Shown here: positions 1 through 8,259 of the stretch, one piece after another
How the letters are laid out: each line of letters begins with the position of its first letter
Numbering within the stretch: the stretch's first letter is position 1
NCBI GenBank assembly: GCA_964646625.1
Contig: CAZYHC010000014.1
Coordinates: forward strand, 1-64,000
Direction: 5' to 3'
DNA from: DAOULT01 sp964646625
Lineage (GTDB): Bacteria > Chloroflexota > Anaerolineae > CAZYHC01
Length of the DNA stretch: 64,000 nucleotides
Made by a program: the position numbers and the translations under genes
The notes under the pieces: model-generated
What the model was told of the DNA's origin: nothing
The model's input: only the letters and a program-made list of their open reading frames with translations
The model's database searches: none

Positions 1-127
1 CGTTGGCGGTAAAGACGGTCACTTCATCGCCGAAGAGAGCCACCAGCCTCTCCGATATGCCCTTGATCAAAAGCTCCGTGCCTCCTATGGCCGGCCAGTA
101 GCCTTGTACCACGTGCAATATCTTCAT
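1..127 (-). CDS. Glycosyltransferase family 4-like protein, N-terminal fragment
   Basis: Read on the minus strand from the ATG at 127, the first 42 residues start MKILHVVQGYWPAIGGTE and run off the window edge. The short beta strand followed by a GG-T/S-E loop and an amphipathic helix is the usual N-terminus of GT-B fold, family 4 sugar transferases, which build cell-surface polysaccharides from nucleotide sugars. The neighbour just upstream on the same strand is a polysaccharide-export permease, which fits a surface-glycan cluster continuing to the left. Only the N-terminus is visible, so substrate and exact family are unknown. Confidence 0.7.
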   Translation of the reverse strand, partial: MKILHVVQGYWPAIGGTELLIKGISERLVALFGDEVTVFTAN

Positions 128-144
128 AACCTGTACTTTCGAGG

Positions 145-951
145 TTATAATTCCTCGCCGAAAAAGCGGCTATAGCGGTGGAAGATGAAAATTCCTCCTA
201 TCAGCAGGAGCAGGGCGATGATAGAAGCGTAGAGCATAAAGCCGAAGGGCGGAGCCACGCCCTGATGCAAAATGGCCCGATACGCGGCCACCAAAGAGGC
301 CATAGGATTAAAAATGTGGATCAGCCGCCAGATGTCGAGATTCAGCCCCCATAAAGCGTAGCGGTGGGGAATGCTGTCTGGGGTGTAAAAGATGGGAGTC
401 AGGAAGAACCAGACCAGAGTCAGCAACCCGACGATGGGTTCAGTATCGCGGTAAAAAACGTTCATGGTGCATAAAATCAACCCCAAACCGGTGATGAAGA
501 CCGATTGGATCAATATAATAAGCGGCAGCAACAAAACCCACATGGTCAGCTTTATGCCGAAAGTGAGCAGTATAATGAAAAGCAGGGGCAGGGTAAAAAA
601 GAAAAAGACCAGGTTGGCGAGCACCACCGAGAGAGGCAACACCGCCCTGGGGAAGTACACTTTTTTGATCAGGTGGGCGTTGCCCACGATGCTGCCCGTG
701 GAGGCCGTGACCGCGTTGGTAAAGAACTGCCAGGGCAGGAGACCACACAGAAAAAATACAGGGAAATTGCGAATCCCGCTGGGCTGCAACACGGTGAAAA
801 CGAGGGTGAAAGCCAGCATCATCAGCAAGGGATTCAGGAATGACCAGGCGAAACCTAATATGGAATTTTTATATCTGACTTTCACGTCCCGAATGACCAG
901 ATTGGCGATCAGGTAGCGATAGGCGATCAACTCCCCAGCCCAGGCCAGCAT
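145..951 (-). CDS. ABC-2 type polysaccharide/polyol-phosphate export permease (Wzm-like)
   Basis: A 268-residue membrane protein with six hydrophobic segments. The N-terminus (LIANLVIRDVKVRYKNS, then LGFAWSFLNPLL) is the signature of the ABC-2 permeases that move O-antigen, teichoic acid or capsule chains across the inner membrane with a separate ATPase. Length matches the family (about 260-270). The start at 951 has GAGGT a few bases upstream. It lies 17 bp upstream of a family-4 glycosyltransferase on the same strand, so both probably belong to one surface-polysaccharide operon. The partner ATPase is not in this window, and the transported polymer cannot be told from sequence. Confidence 0.85.
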   Translation of the reverse strand: MLAWAGELIAYRYLIANLVIRDVKVRYKNSILGFAWSFLNPLLMMLAFTLVFTVLQPSGIRNFPVFFLCGLLPWQFFTNAVTASTGSIVGNAHLIKKVYFPRAVLPLSVVLANLVFFFFTLPLLFIILLTFGIKLTMWVLLLPLIILIQSVFITGLGLILCTMNVFYRDTEPIVGLLTLVWFFLTPIFYTPDSIPHRYALWGLNLDIWRLIHIFNPMASLVAAYRAILHQGVAPPFGFMLYASIIALLLLIGGIFIFHRYSRFFGEEL

Positions 952-1065
952 TTTACCTCTCCAACCAGTTTCAGCCTGTCAGCCTACGTCCCCATAACAA
1001 AAATAACCCTCCGTCCTGTGCGATCGGAGAAAGGCTTTGACTCTCACAAATTATACCACTTGCAG

Positions 1066-1141
1066 TCGGGGCGAGAGGATTTGAACCTCCGAACCTCGCG
1101 GACCCAAACCGCGCGCTCTAACCGGCCTGAGCTACGCCCCG
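1066..1141 (-). tRNA. tRNA-Pro (anticodon TGG)
   Basis: On the minus strand the sequence folds as a cloverleaf. The 7-bp acceptor stem pairs CGGGGCG with CGCCCCG, followed by discriminator A at 1066. The D-arm holds GCTCAG...GAGC. The anticodon stem CGCGG/CCGCG closes the loop TTTGGGT, giving anticodon TGG (proline), and the T-arm contains TTCAAAT. CCA is not encoded. It stands alone between convergent and divergent genes, with no integrase or att-like repeat beside it. Confidence 0.92.
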
Positions 1142-1261
1142 CTTGTAATAGTATAAACCATTTATCCTGAAACGTCAAGGCAACGAATCACTGGTTGATC
1201 GTTCAAATGGTCCTTATCTATTTCCATCATTTTTTGAAAGATTATTATCAACAAAAAGTTG

Positions 1262-1290
1262 TTGACGGAAATGGCACAGTATGGTATAAT
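1262..1290 (+). promoter_or_regulatory. Sigma-70 type promoter for the molybdopterin-fold protein
   Basis: TTGACG (1262-1267), 17 bp, then TATAAT (1285-1290). The strong match lies about 105 bp before the ATG at 1397. This places transcription start downstream of the longest open frame's first codon and so supports the later start. Confidence 0.7.
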
Positions 1291-1396
1291 ATTAGTAGTG
1301 AGCTTTGGGGTAAAAAGCCCTTTTTGCTCGATTGGATTCGATCTCGAAGGGCACGATAGTCACCAACGAAGAGAAAGAAAGGAGAAAGCAGAGTCG

Positions 1397-2431
1397 ATGA
1401 AAAAGTTTGTCCTGTTGATAGCGGTGGTCCTGGCCTTGCTGGCCTTTGGATATGGGGTGAGCCTCACTCCCCTGGCTCAGGACGAGAGGCCGGGCCCTGG
1501 GTATGTTCAGGCCAGGGCTGTCGCCTCGCCTACTCCGGTTGAGCCGGAGGCGGGGGAGGAGGTGGTGCGTTTCAGCCGCTTCGAGTTTTACGGCGACGAT
1601 GAGCAGGGGGTCTGGGGCACTGTCCGGCACGTCCACGCGGCTGGGAAGGCGCGGTTGCGTTTCGCGGAGGACTTTCGCGCCGTGGATGGCCCTGCCCTGG
1701 AGGTGATCCTGATCGAGAGCGCGGAGCCGACCCGGCAGGAGATCGCGGAGGGCTACAGGCTGGCTGACCTGAAGGCTCCTGAGGGGGCGCAGGAGTACGA
1801 GATTCCGGCCGACGTCGAGCTGGATGCCTATCGGACGGTGGCCGTCTACGACCGGGACCTCGATGCCGTGTTGGCTACCGCCGAACTGCCAGAGGTTTTC
1901 CCGGAACCTGCTCCCACGCCGATTTATACCGAAGGGGAGCTGATTCACATGGATCCGGCCGAGGTTGGCGAGACGGGCCTGCCCATCGACCCCGTCGGCG
2001 GCCTCAACCGGACAGGGCGCCCGCCGGAGCTCGACATCGAGGAGTACCGCCTGGTGGTGGACGGCGCGGTGGAGAACCCTTTGAGCCTGAGCTACCAGGA
2101 TATCCTGGCCTATCCCGAGAGGACAGATGTAGTGCTGCTCATCTGTCCGGGCTTCTTTGTGGACAACGCCCAGTGGAGCGGGGTGCCCGTGTCCCTCATC
2201 CTGGAGGAGGCGCAGCCGAACTCCGAGGCCAGGCAGGTCCGTTTCCACGCCGGGAGCTACCAGATCACCTTCACTCTGGAGGAGGCGCAGCGGGAAGGCA
2301 CGTTCCTGGCCCATCACGTGAACGGCCAGGTCCTGCCTGAGAAAGATGGTTTTCCGCTTCGCCTGGTAGCCGAGGGGATGTACGGCAGCCGGTGGGTTAA
2401 GTGGCTGGAGCGGATCGAGGTTCTGGAGTAG
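1397..2431 (+). CDS. Secreted sulfite-oxidase-fold (molybdopterin-binding) domain protein
   Basis: A 344-residue protein starting at ATG 1397, with GGAG upstream and a promoter at 1262-1290. An earlier in-frame start would lie ahead of that promoter. Residues 1-20 are a signal peptide (KK, then a hydrophobic run). Residues about 50-165 form an unassigned beta-rich region, followed by a P-rich linker. Residues about 215-344 resemble the oxidoreductase molybdopterin-binding domain of the sulfite oxidase/YedY family. The Cys of LLICPGFF falls where the Mo-ligand cysteine of this family lies. The heme and dimerisation domains of true sulfite oxidases are absent. It may be an extracytoplasmic molybdoenzyme or a degenerate, cofactor-free version. 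No partner subunit is adjacent. Confidence 0.7.
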   Translation: MKKFVLLIAVVLALLAFGYGVSLTPLAQDERPGPGYVQARAVASPTPVEPEAGEEVVRFSRFEFYGDDEQGVWGTVRHVHAAGKARLRFAEDFRAVDGPALEVILIESAEPTRQEIAEGYRLADLKAPEGAQEYEIPADVELDAYRTVAVYDRDLDAVLATAELPEVFPEPAPTPIYTEGELIHMDPAEVGETGLPIDPVGGLNRTGRPPELDIEEYRLVVDGAVENPLSLSYQDILAYPERTDVVLLICPGFFVDNAQWSGVPVSLILEEAQPNSEARQVRFHAGSYQITFTLEEAQREGTFLAHHVNGQVLPEKDGFPLRLVAEGMYGSRWVKWLERIEVLE

Positions 2432-2456
2432 GGAGGTTAGGAAATACGTAGCCTGT

Positions 2457-2491
2457 CAGGGGCCTGGCCCTTCCAGAGAGCCAGGCCCCTG
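2457..2491. terminator. Perfect inverted repeat between convergent genes
   Basis: Twelve-bp arms CAGGGGCCTGGC and GCCAGGCCCCTG separated by 11 bp, lying between the stop at 2431 and the convergent stop at 2543. There is no T-run, so it may be a bidirectional, Rho-assisted terminator or a dispersed palindrome. Close relatives occur at 52,333-52,365 and, as a half, at 58,711-58,722. Confidence 0.5.
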
Positions 2492-2542
2492 GGGGGCAGT
2501 CCGCGTGCCCTCAATAATTTCCTCAAAATTTCACTCAAAATT

Positions 2543-5020
2543 TCAATGGGAGAGAACGCTCAGGCTCACACTCGAGATGGCGGACAGGTTGCCAGCCAGA
2601 TCGCGAGCCCGGGCCTGAATGGTGTAGATTCCAGGGGTACCCACGCTTTTGCTCCAGGTATTAGAGCAGGTTGGACCGCTGCACGAAAAAGGTTGGACGG
2701 GCCCCGAATCGCCAGGGGGGGGATTCTCGAACCACCACCAGATGCTCTCCAGGCCCACGTCGTCCTCGGCCGTGACCGTGACCTGGAAAATTTCGGCGAC
2801 GAAAGGATGCGGGGAAGAGAGTTGGACCACCACAGTCGGCGGTCTGTCGGAGGTGCCGCAGGCGATAGCTTCTTCACGGCTGTTGTTGTTCTCGTCGGAC
2901 TCGGCGACGGCGTTGCCCTCATCGACCGTAGCCCGCACCTGCCAGCCGGCCCCCACGATCTTGACGCTGTCGGACCCGGCCTGGAAAACCGTCATCCCTC
3001 CTGCTTCCAAGACGAAAGGGCTCTGGGCGATGGTGGCTATTCTCTCCTGGCTGAAGGCGTTGACAACGCCCACGTACAGAATGGCGGCCTCCGCCCTGAC
3101 CGAACCCACGTTGGTCACGGTAGCGTTAACGTAACAGTCCCCACTCACCCCTATGCTGGAGACCACCAGGTCGGGTTGGGTCGGTTGACCGACCGAGATA
3201 GTGACCGTCTTTTCGGCGTTGGTTTCGGAGCCACCGCGGCCGTAGGCGATCAGCTTGTAGGTGGTGGTCTGGTTGGGCTGTACCCAGGTTTCGCCCGTGG
3301 GCCCGGTGATGCCCATCTCTCCGCCGGGCCATTGGATGTAGGCTTCCCTGGCCTGCTCGAAGTACCAGCTCAGCCTGGCGCTTTGGCCGGGACTGACGAG
3401 CTGGGGCTCGGCGTTGAAATAATGGATTACGGCCTGCTGGCAGGCCTGGGTAGTGGCCTGCGCCACGTTGCTGGCCGCCGATTGTCCAAAATCGTTGTAA
3501 GCCACGATCAAGAAGCGGTAAGTGGCGTTGCAGTCCAGGTTGTCGGCCACGAAAGTAGTGACGTTGGCTCCCACCGTGCCCACTACATCGGGCAGACCTT
3601 CCCGGAAAATACGGAAGCCTGTTTCGTTGTCGGAGTTATCGTTCCAGGAAAGTTTAACTTGAGTACCCGACAGGGGGATAGCTACCAGCCCGGACGGCGC
3701 GGCCGGCGGATGGGGAGGAGGGGTGGGGGGTTCGACTCTGATTATCACCACCACCCGGTCGCCGAAAAACTGTCCGGTGGAGCTTTTCATCTGCCAGACG
3801 CCCTTATAGACTCCCTCGGCGGCGGGGGCGTACATGGTGGCCTGGATGTCGGTCGTACCGCCGGGAGGAGTGAAGGCCACGTTCTGAGCAGGTTGGGCCC
3901 CCATCTGCGCTCCGGAGACGAAGCTTAAAGTGTAACCGTTCTCCCAGGAACAAGAGCCGCTGTTGCGCAAACGCCAGATCTTATCGATACGTTCTCCGGC
4001 CTTGAAGATGGAATAATCGGGCACGGTGACATCGGCTACGAAAGAAGCATTAGGCACACAGGTCGGGGTGGGAGTGGGGGTTGAGGTGGGAGTGTGAGTG
4101 GGGGTTGGCGATAGGACGCTCTGCGGGACAGGCGTTTCGGTGCTGGTGGGGCTGATCTCTGCTCTGGGAGTACCAGGCTCGACGCTAACCACGAGGGGAG
4201 CCGACTCGCTGGCTCTCCCATCGACGTTGTAGGCTCTGGCTACCAGGGTGTGAATACCGGCGCTGGCCGGCGTCCAGGGTTGTCGTACCGAAAAGATGCG
4301 CTGTCCCTGGGCATCGGGACTGGGATCGGCTCGATAGAGGGCCGCATCGACCCACAGCTCGATCTTGGTCACCCCTTTGACGTCGGTGGCCGTAGACTGA
4401 ACGGTCAAGGTTTCGCCCAGGGTGAGGTGGGTGCCGGCCGGTGGAGAATCGATGATCACGGTGGGCACGGCAGGCCCCTGGGGACGGATGAACAACAGCA
4501 CCACCCCGACCACGATGAGCACCACCAGGATAGCCAGGCCAGCGCCAACCGCGATAGGCAGCCAGGTGGACACCCCGGTCTCCAGGCCCGGGGGTGCGGC
4601 AGGCAGCCCTCCCCGGTAGCCTGGGCCTCCGGGTTCACGCAGCAGGGTGGTCATCTCATCGGGGGTAACAATGGTGGTGGTCGATAGACGGAAAGAGAAA
4701 AGTAGCTCTCCCAACCCAATGACGTCGCCATCGCGCAGAATACAGGGGGCGGTGATCATCGCCCCGTTGACGAAAGTGCCGTTGGCACTGCCCATATCGC
4801 GGATAACGAAATTAGCGCCTTCCCAGGTGATGTTGGCATGGTGACGGGATATCTCCGGATCGCTGATGGCTATATCGTTACCAGCCTGGCGGCCAATGTG
4901 CGTGATCGGCTTGTCGATAGTAAACACCCGGCCCGGGTACGGTCCCTCCTGCATGGTCAAAGTGGCCTGGGGTTGCTGCGGTCTCCTTTGAGCGCTGTCC
5001 TTATACTCTGTTCCGTCCAT
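2543..5020 (-). CDS. FHA-domain membrane protein with Ig, NBR1-like, Fn3 and CARDB modules
   Basis: An 825-residue protein. Residues about 20-112 are a forkhead-associated domain with its phosphothreonine-binding motifs (IGR, SRHH, GSANGTFVNG). A single membrane helix lies at about 152-178. Outside it come a bacterial Ig-like domain, a Pro/Thr linker rich in TPTPT, an NBR1-central-domain-like Ig fold (about 320-430, with the W-RL-N-G-C-W pattern), a fibronectin type III domain (about 440-530), another Ig-like unit, a CARDB-type region (about 615-720) and a last Ig-like module. The start at 5020 has GGAGGAG upstream. It lies downstream of, and in the same direction as, a shorter homologue. The predicted role is to tie cytoplasmic Ser/Thr-kinase signalling to surface adhesion; no kinase is in this window. 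Confidence 0.8.
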   Translation of the reverse strand: MDGTEYKDSAQRRPQQPQATLTMQEGPYPGRVFTIDKPITHIGRQAGNDIAISDPEISRHHANITWEGANFVIRDMGSANGTFVNGAMITAPCILRDGDVIGLGELLFSFRLSTTTIVTPDEMTTLLREPGGPGYRGGLPAAPPGLETGVSTWLPIAVGAGLAILVVLIVVGVVLLFIRPQGPAVPTVIIDSPPAGTHLTLGETLTVQSTATDVKGVTKIELWVDAALYRADPSPDAQGQRIFSVRQPWTPASAGIHTLVARAYNVDGRASESAPLVVSVEPGTPRAEISPTSTETPVPQSVLSPTPTHTPTSTPTPTPTCVPNASFVADVTVPDYSIFKAGERIDKIWRLRNSGSCSWENGYTLSFVSGAQMGAQPAQNVAFTPPGGTTDIQATMYAPAAEGVYKGVWQMKSSTGQFFGDRVVVIIRVEPPTPPPHPPAAPSGLVAIPLSGTQVKLSWNDNSDNETGFRIFREGLPDVVGTVGANVTTFVADNLDCNATYRFLIVAYNDFGQSAASNVAQATTQACQQAVIHYFNAEPQLVSPGQSARLSWYFEQAREAYIQWPGGEMGITGPTGETWVQPNQTTTYKLIAYGRGGSETNAEKTVTISVGQPTQPDLVVSSIGVSGDCYVNATVTNVGSVRAEAAILYVGVVNAFSQERIATIAQSPFVLEAGGMTVFQAGSDSVKIVGAGWQVRATVDEGNAVAESDENNNSREEAIACGTSDRPPTVVVQLSSPHPFVAEIFQVTVTAEDDVGLESIWWWFENPPPGDSGPVQPFSCSGPTCSNTWSKSVGTPGIYTIQARARDLAGNLSAISSVSLSVLSH

Positions 5021-5067
5021 TCCACCATCTCCTCCGTGCTACCTGGGCAAGGTCGATTGCAGGGTGT

Positions 5068-6303
5068 TTATTGGAGCGTGGGTTTGGGCTGCGGGACCAC
5101 TGGCGGCTCCTCCACCTTGATGACCACTTTAAGTTCCTCTCCGAAGTATTCGCCGGTAGGGCTTTTTAACTGCCAGGTGCCGCTGTGAGTGCCAGGGTCC
5201 CAGGGGGCTTTCAGGGTCACTCCTACGTTGATCTCCGCGCCGGGCATGACGCTGGGTAAAGGCTGATAGTCAGGGGCATTCATCTGTTCGCCAGACATGA
5301 ATACCAACTGATAGCCAGCGTGCCAGTCGCAGGTGCCGGTGTTTTTCAATCTCCAGGTTTTGTCGACGCGCTGCCCGGCCTTGATCACCTCGCCGGGCGG
5401 CACGGTGACGTCCTTGACAAAAGACATATCGGGCTGGCAAGGGCCAGTCGGGACCCCGGGCCCAGGCGCGACCTTGACCATGACCAAAGCCGGTTCGCTG
5501 GCTACGTTATCGAGGTTATAGGCTTTGACCTCCAGGTTATAGCTGCCTACCTCGGTGGGGGTCCAGTTTTGCTCCACCGAAAAGCTGGTCTGTCCCTGGG
5601 CATCGTTGGCGATGTAAAAAACGTTGTTGACCCATAGCTCGATCTTGCTCACGCCCCGCTTGTCTGTGGCTGTGGAAACGACCGCTACCTTATCGCCCGT
5701 TTTGACCTCGATACCGTCAGCAGGGGAGCTGATACTTACCGCAGGCGCGGTTTTGCCCCCCCCCAGGCTGATCCACAGACTGGCAGTGATGGCCGCCAGG
5801 ACGATGAGTAACCCCAGCGCGGCCACAATGGGCCACCAGGTCGTACCGCCCCGCACTTCTTCGTCGGCCACCTCCCTGGCCGCAGCCAGGCGGGCCCTTT
5901 CTCTGACAGAAGAGGGCATAGCCAGCGTTTGGTCTCCCCTTCGAGGCTCAGAAGAGCGGAAGGCCAGCAGGATCTCACTCAACCCGATGACATCCCCGTC
6001 ACGCAGTTCCTGGGGAGCGGTGATCTGTACTCCGTTGAGAAAGGTGCCGTTGGCGCTGCCCAAATCCCTGAGCACGAAACGTCCCTTTTCCCACGTCAGG
6101 CTGGCGTGACGACGCGATATCTGTTGCTCGTCGATCACCACGTCGTTATCCTCCAGACGCCCGATCGAAATGGTGTTCTGGGAGAGAACAAACCTCTTGC
6201 CCGGCGTCGGGCCCTGACGCATGGTCAGGGTGACCGAGGGCGCCTGAGCAGGCATGTGAGGCAGTGTATCTTTGCGGTGATCCCTGTCACCTACTTGTTC
6301 CAT
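5068..6303 (-). CDS. FHA-domain membrane protein with Ig and NBR1-like domains
   Basis: A 411-residue protein with an FHA domain at about 22-115 (IGR, SRRH, GSANGTFLNG), a membrane helix at about 153-176, an Ig-like domain (about 180-285) and an NBR1-like domain (about 290-400) ending shortly after it. A good Shine-Dalgarno (AGGAGGAAAG) precedes ATG 6303. It is collinear with, and clearly paralogous to, the N-terminal half of the gene 48 bp downstream, so the pair arose by tandem duplication with loss or gain of the Fn3/CARDB tail. FHA domains bind phosphothreonine peptides, and the Ig modules would face outside. Binding partners are unknown. Confidence 0.8.
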   Translation of the reverse strand: MEQVGDRDHRKDTLPHMPAQAPSVTLTMRQGPTPGKRFVLSQNTISIGRLEDNDVVIDEQQISRRHASLTWEKGRFVLRDLGSANGTFLNGVQITAPQELRDGDVIGLSEILLAFRSSEPRRGDQTLAMPSSVRERARLAAAREVADEEVRGGTTWWPIVAALGLLIVLAAITASLWISLGGGKTAPAVSISSPADGIEVKTGDKVAVVSTATDKRGVSKIELWVNNVFYIANDAQGQTSFSVEQNWTPTEVGSYNLEVKAYNLDNVASEPALVMVKVAPGPGVPTGPCQPDMSFVKDVTVPPGEVIKAGQRVDKTWRLKNTGTCDWHAGYQLVFMSGEQMNAPDYQPLPSVMPGAEINVGVTLKAPWDPGTHSGTWQLKSPTGEYFGEELKVVIKVEEPPVVPQPKPTLQ

Positions 6304-6486
6304 TACTTTCCTCCTCGTATTAATAATAGATCTTCGCCACGATCGGGAAAAGCCAGGTGTTGGTTTCTCCCTGATAGCGAGCAGATTTTCTGGAAACCGC
6401 CCTTACTCGGCGGCTAGTGTATTGTAGCACATCATCGAGTGGCTGTCAAAGGTTGCCGTATAACGCGGGCGGGCGAAGATCCAAAG

Positions 6487-6515
6487 TTGTCATCGTTGGC
6501 GAAGTGAGATATAAT
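6487..6515 (+). promoter_or_regulatory. Sigma-70 type promoter in the 6304-6651 gap
   Basis: TTGTCA (6487-6492), 17 bp, TATAAT (6510-6515), in the 348-bp gap between divergent genes. It points toward the membrane protein at 6652. Nothing else gene-like is visible in the gap. Confidence 0.65.
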
Positions 6516-6651
6516 ACCAGAAACAAGGACAAGCGGCGGACCATTCAGCGCCCTGATAGCGGTTATCTTGCCAAGGGATGAGACCACGACGTGCGCTGTA
6601 TAGTGGTCGCTTTCCCCATTCAAGCTCAAGGTAGCGAAGAGGTATAGGCTT

Positions 6652-7176
6652 ATGACTAAGAATCGACGGGGAAACGAGACTGATGCTTTCATCGTGCCTT
6701 TGATCGTCATCGGGGGGGCAGCCATCCTGGTGCTGTTTGTATTTATCCCCCTGGTGGTGGCTCTGGTCACCGGTCACGATCTGCTTTCTATTGGGGGCGT
6801 GGCCTGGCTGGTCTTTCCTGCTGGCTCTCTGTTGGCCTCCTGGCTCGATTGGCGGCGTGGCCATAGATCGCGAGCCACCATCGATGCCCTGGTGGTCTGT
6901 GGGGTAACCTCTAGCTGGCTATTTATCATCGCCGCCGAGGTGGGTAATACCCTGCTGGGCCCTGATATCGGCCTGTGGCCTATGTTAATAGTGGTCCTGA
7001 TCTTACTATTCACCATAGGCAGTTTTATCGCCCTGTTCAGGGTGCTGCCTGGCGGTAGAGGACGGTCTTCAACCCTGCCCGGGATGCGGGGATTTTTCCT
7101 GACCCTGTCGGGGGCCAGCCTGCTGGCTATGTTGCTGACCTACGTTTTGGCTCTCTACTTTCAGGTGATAATATAA
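6652..7176 (+). CDS. Four-helix integral membrane protein, unknown function
   Basis: 174 residues with four clear hydrophobic helices (roughly 18-45, 50-66, 78-98, 102-125) and a fifth near the C-terminus (146-172). A short basic loop WRRGHRSR follows the second helix. GAGGT is correctly placed before ATG 6652. I do not recognise a family. The next gene starts 1 bp after its stop, so the two are co-transcribed and probably act together. A helper of the TrkA-domain protein is plausible but only from position. Confidence 0.6.
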   Translation: MTKNRRGNETDAFIVPLIVIGGAAILVLFVFIPLVVALVTGHDLLSIGGVAWLVFPAGSLLASWLDWRRGHRSRATIDALVVCGVTSSWLFIIAAEVGNTLLGPDIGLWPMLIVVLILLFTIGSFIALFRVLPGGRGRSSTLPGMRGFFLTLSGASLLAMLLTYVLALYFQVII

Positions 7177-7177
7177 T

Positions 7178-8236
7178 GTGAAATCGATGAAAAGAGGTTG
7201 GAAACGCCACCTTATCGCCCACCTGCGGGACGTATGGGTGCTGGCTCGCGAGTTTCGGACTTCGCTGTTTACGTTCATGGTGGTGCTGCTCGTGGGGTCG
7301 GCTATTTTTGCCCTGTTCTACGTCTCGCCCGAAACCGGCCAGGGCATCTCTTACGTGGAGGCCCTGCACGTCGTTTTTAAGCTGATTTTATTCGAAACCC
7401 TTCTACCTTTTCCCAGGCATTGGCTGGTGCAGGTTTTGTTCTTCGTGGTGCCCGTTCTGGGGCTGGCGGTGATCGTCAGTGGTGTGATCAATTTCGGGGT
7501 GATGCTTTTCAACAAGCAAGCCAGAAGGGAGGAATGGCAGGTGGCAATCGCTTCGACCTACAGCGGACATGTCGTGGTTTGTGGGCTGGGTAAGGTCGGG
7601 TACCGGGTGATACAGCATTTGCTCAAATTCGGCGAGGAGGTGGTCGGCATCGAGCAGACCGCTGAGGGCCGTTTTGTGGAGCGCATCCGGGAGATGGGGG
7701 TCCCGATCATTATAGCTGATGCCCGCAGGGTGGGGACTCTGATCAAGGCCGGAGTGGAACGGGCCGATGCCATCATCTGTTGTACCCAGGACGATTTGAC
7801 CAATCTGGACATCGCCCTCGATGCCCGAGATCTTAACTCCCATATTAAAGTGGTGATGCGCATGTTCGACGCCGATTTGGCTAAAAAGGTAGAAAAAGGC
7901 TTCGGCATCCATACCGCGTTCAGCACCTCGATGCTGGCCGCTCCGGCTTTCGCCGCCGCCGCCACCAGGGCCACCATCACCAACGCCTTTTACGTCGATG
8001 ACATGCTCCTCAACGTCAGCGAGGTCACGGTCCAGGCCGGTTCCAGCCTGGTGGGCAAGAGCATAGAGGAGCTGGAAGCAGCACTGGAGCTATCTATCAT
8101 CTTCTATAAAGGACAGGATAAAATCGATTGGCACCCCGCTCCCCACATCTGTCTGCAAGGAGATGACAAGATCGTAGTCTTTGCTTCCCTCGATGTATTA
8201 AACCGTCTTACACAGCTAAATCAAACGAAATTCTGA
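7178..8236 (+). CDS. Potassium channel-like protein with RCK (TrkA-N/TrkA-C) domains
   Basis: 352 residues from GTG 7178, preceded by AGGTGA at a 9-bp spacing (ATG 7187 is an alternative). Two membrane helices (about 28-48 and 86-110) flank a re-entrant-looking segment. After them comes a Rossmann RCK domain with GLGKVG (about 132-137) and an acidic strand end, then a TrkA-C domain from about 275. This is the 2TM-RCK layout of MthK-type potassium channels. The TVGYG selectivity-filter signature is not visible: the pore segment reads FETLLPFPRHW. Either selectivity differs or the protein is a nucleotide sensor of another transporter. Its only close partner is the upstream membrane protein. Confidence 0.75.
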   Translation: MKSMKRGWKRHLIAHLRDVWVLAREFRTSLFTFMVVLLVGSAIFALFYVSPETGQGISYVEALHVVFKLILFETLLPFPRHWLVQVLFFVVPVLGLAVIVSGVINFGVMLFNKQARREEWQVAIASTYSGHVVVCGLGKVGYRVIQHLLKFGEEVVGIEQTAEGRFVERIREMGVPIIIADARRVGTLIKAGVERADAIICCTQDDLTNLDIALDARDLNSHIKVVMRMFDADLAKKVEKGFGIHTAFSTSMLAAPAFAAAATRATITNAFYVDDMLLNVSEVTVQAGSSLVGKSIEELEAALELSIIFYKGQDKIDWHPAPHICLQGDDKIVVFASLDVLNRLTQLNQTKF

Positions 8237-8259
8237 AAGGAGTGGTAGGAGGTTGTCTC

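Noticed and set aside
1066..1141. tRNA-Pro as attachment site of the mobile region
   Set aside because: No integrase or repeated tRNA 3' end was seen, and 12 kb of ordinary chromosomal genes separate it from the first mobile-type gene.
1259..1396. Longer N-terminus for the molybdopterin-fold protein
   Set aside because: The extension would begin upstream of the promoter boxes at 1,262-1,290 and would bury the signal peptide.
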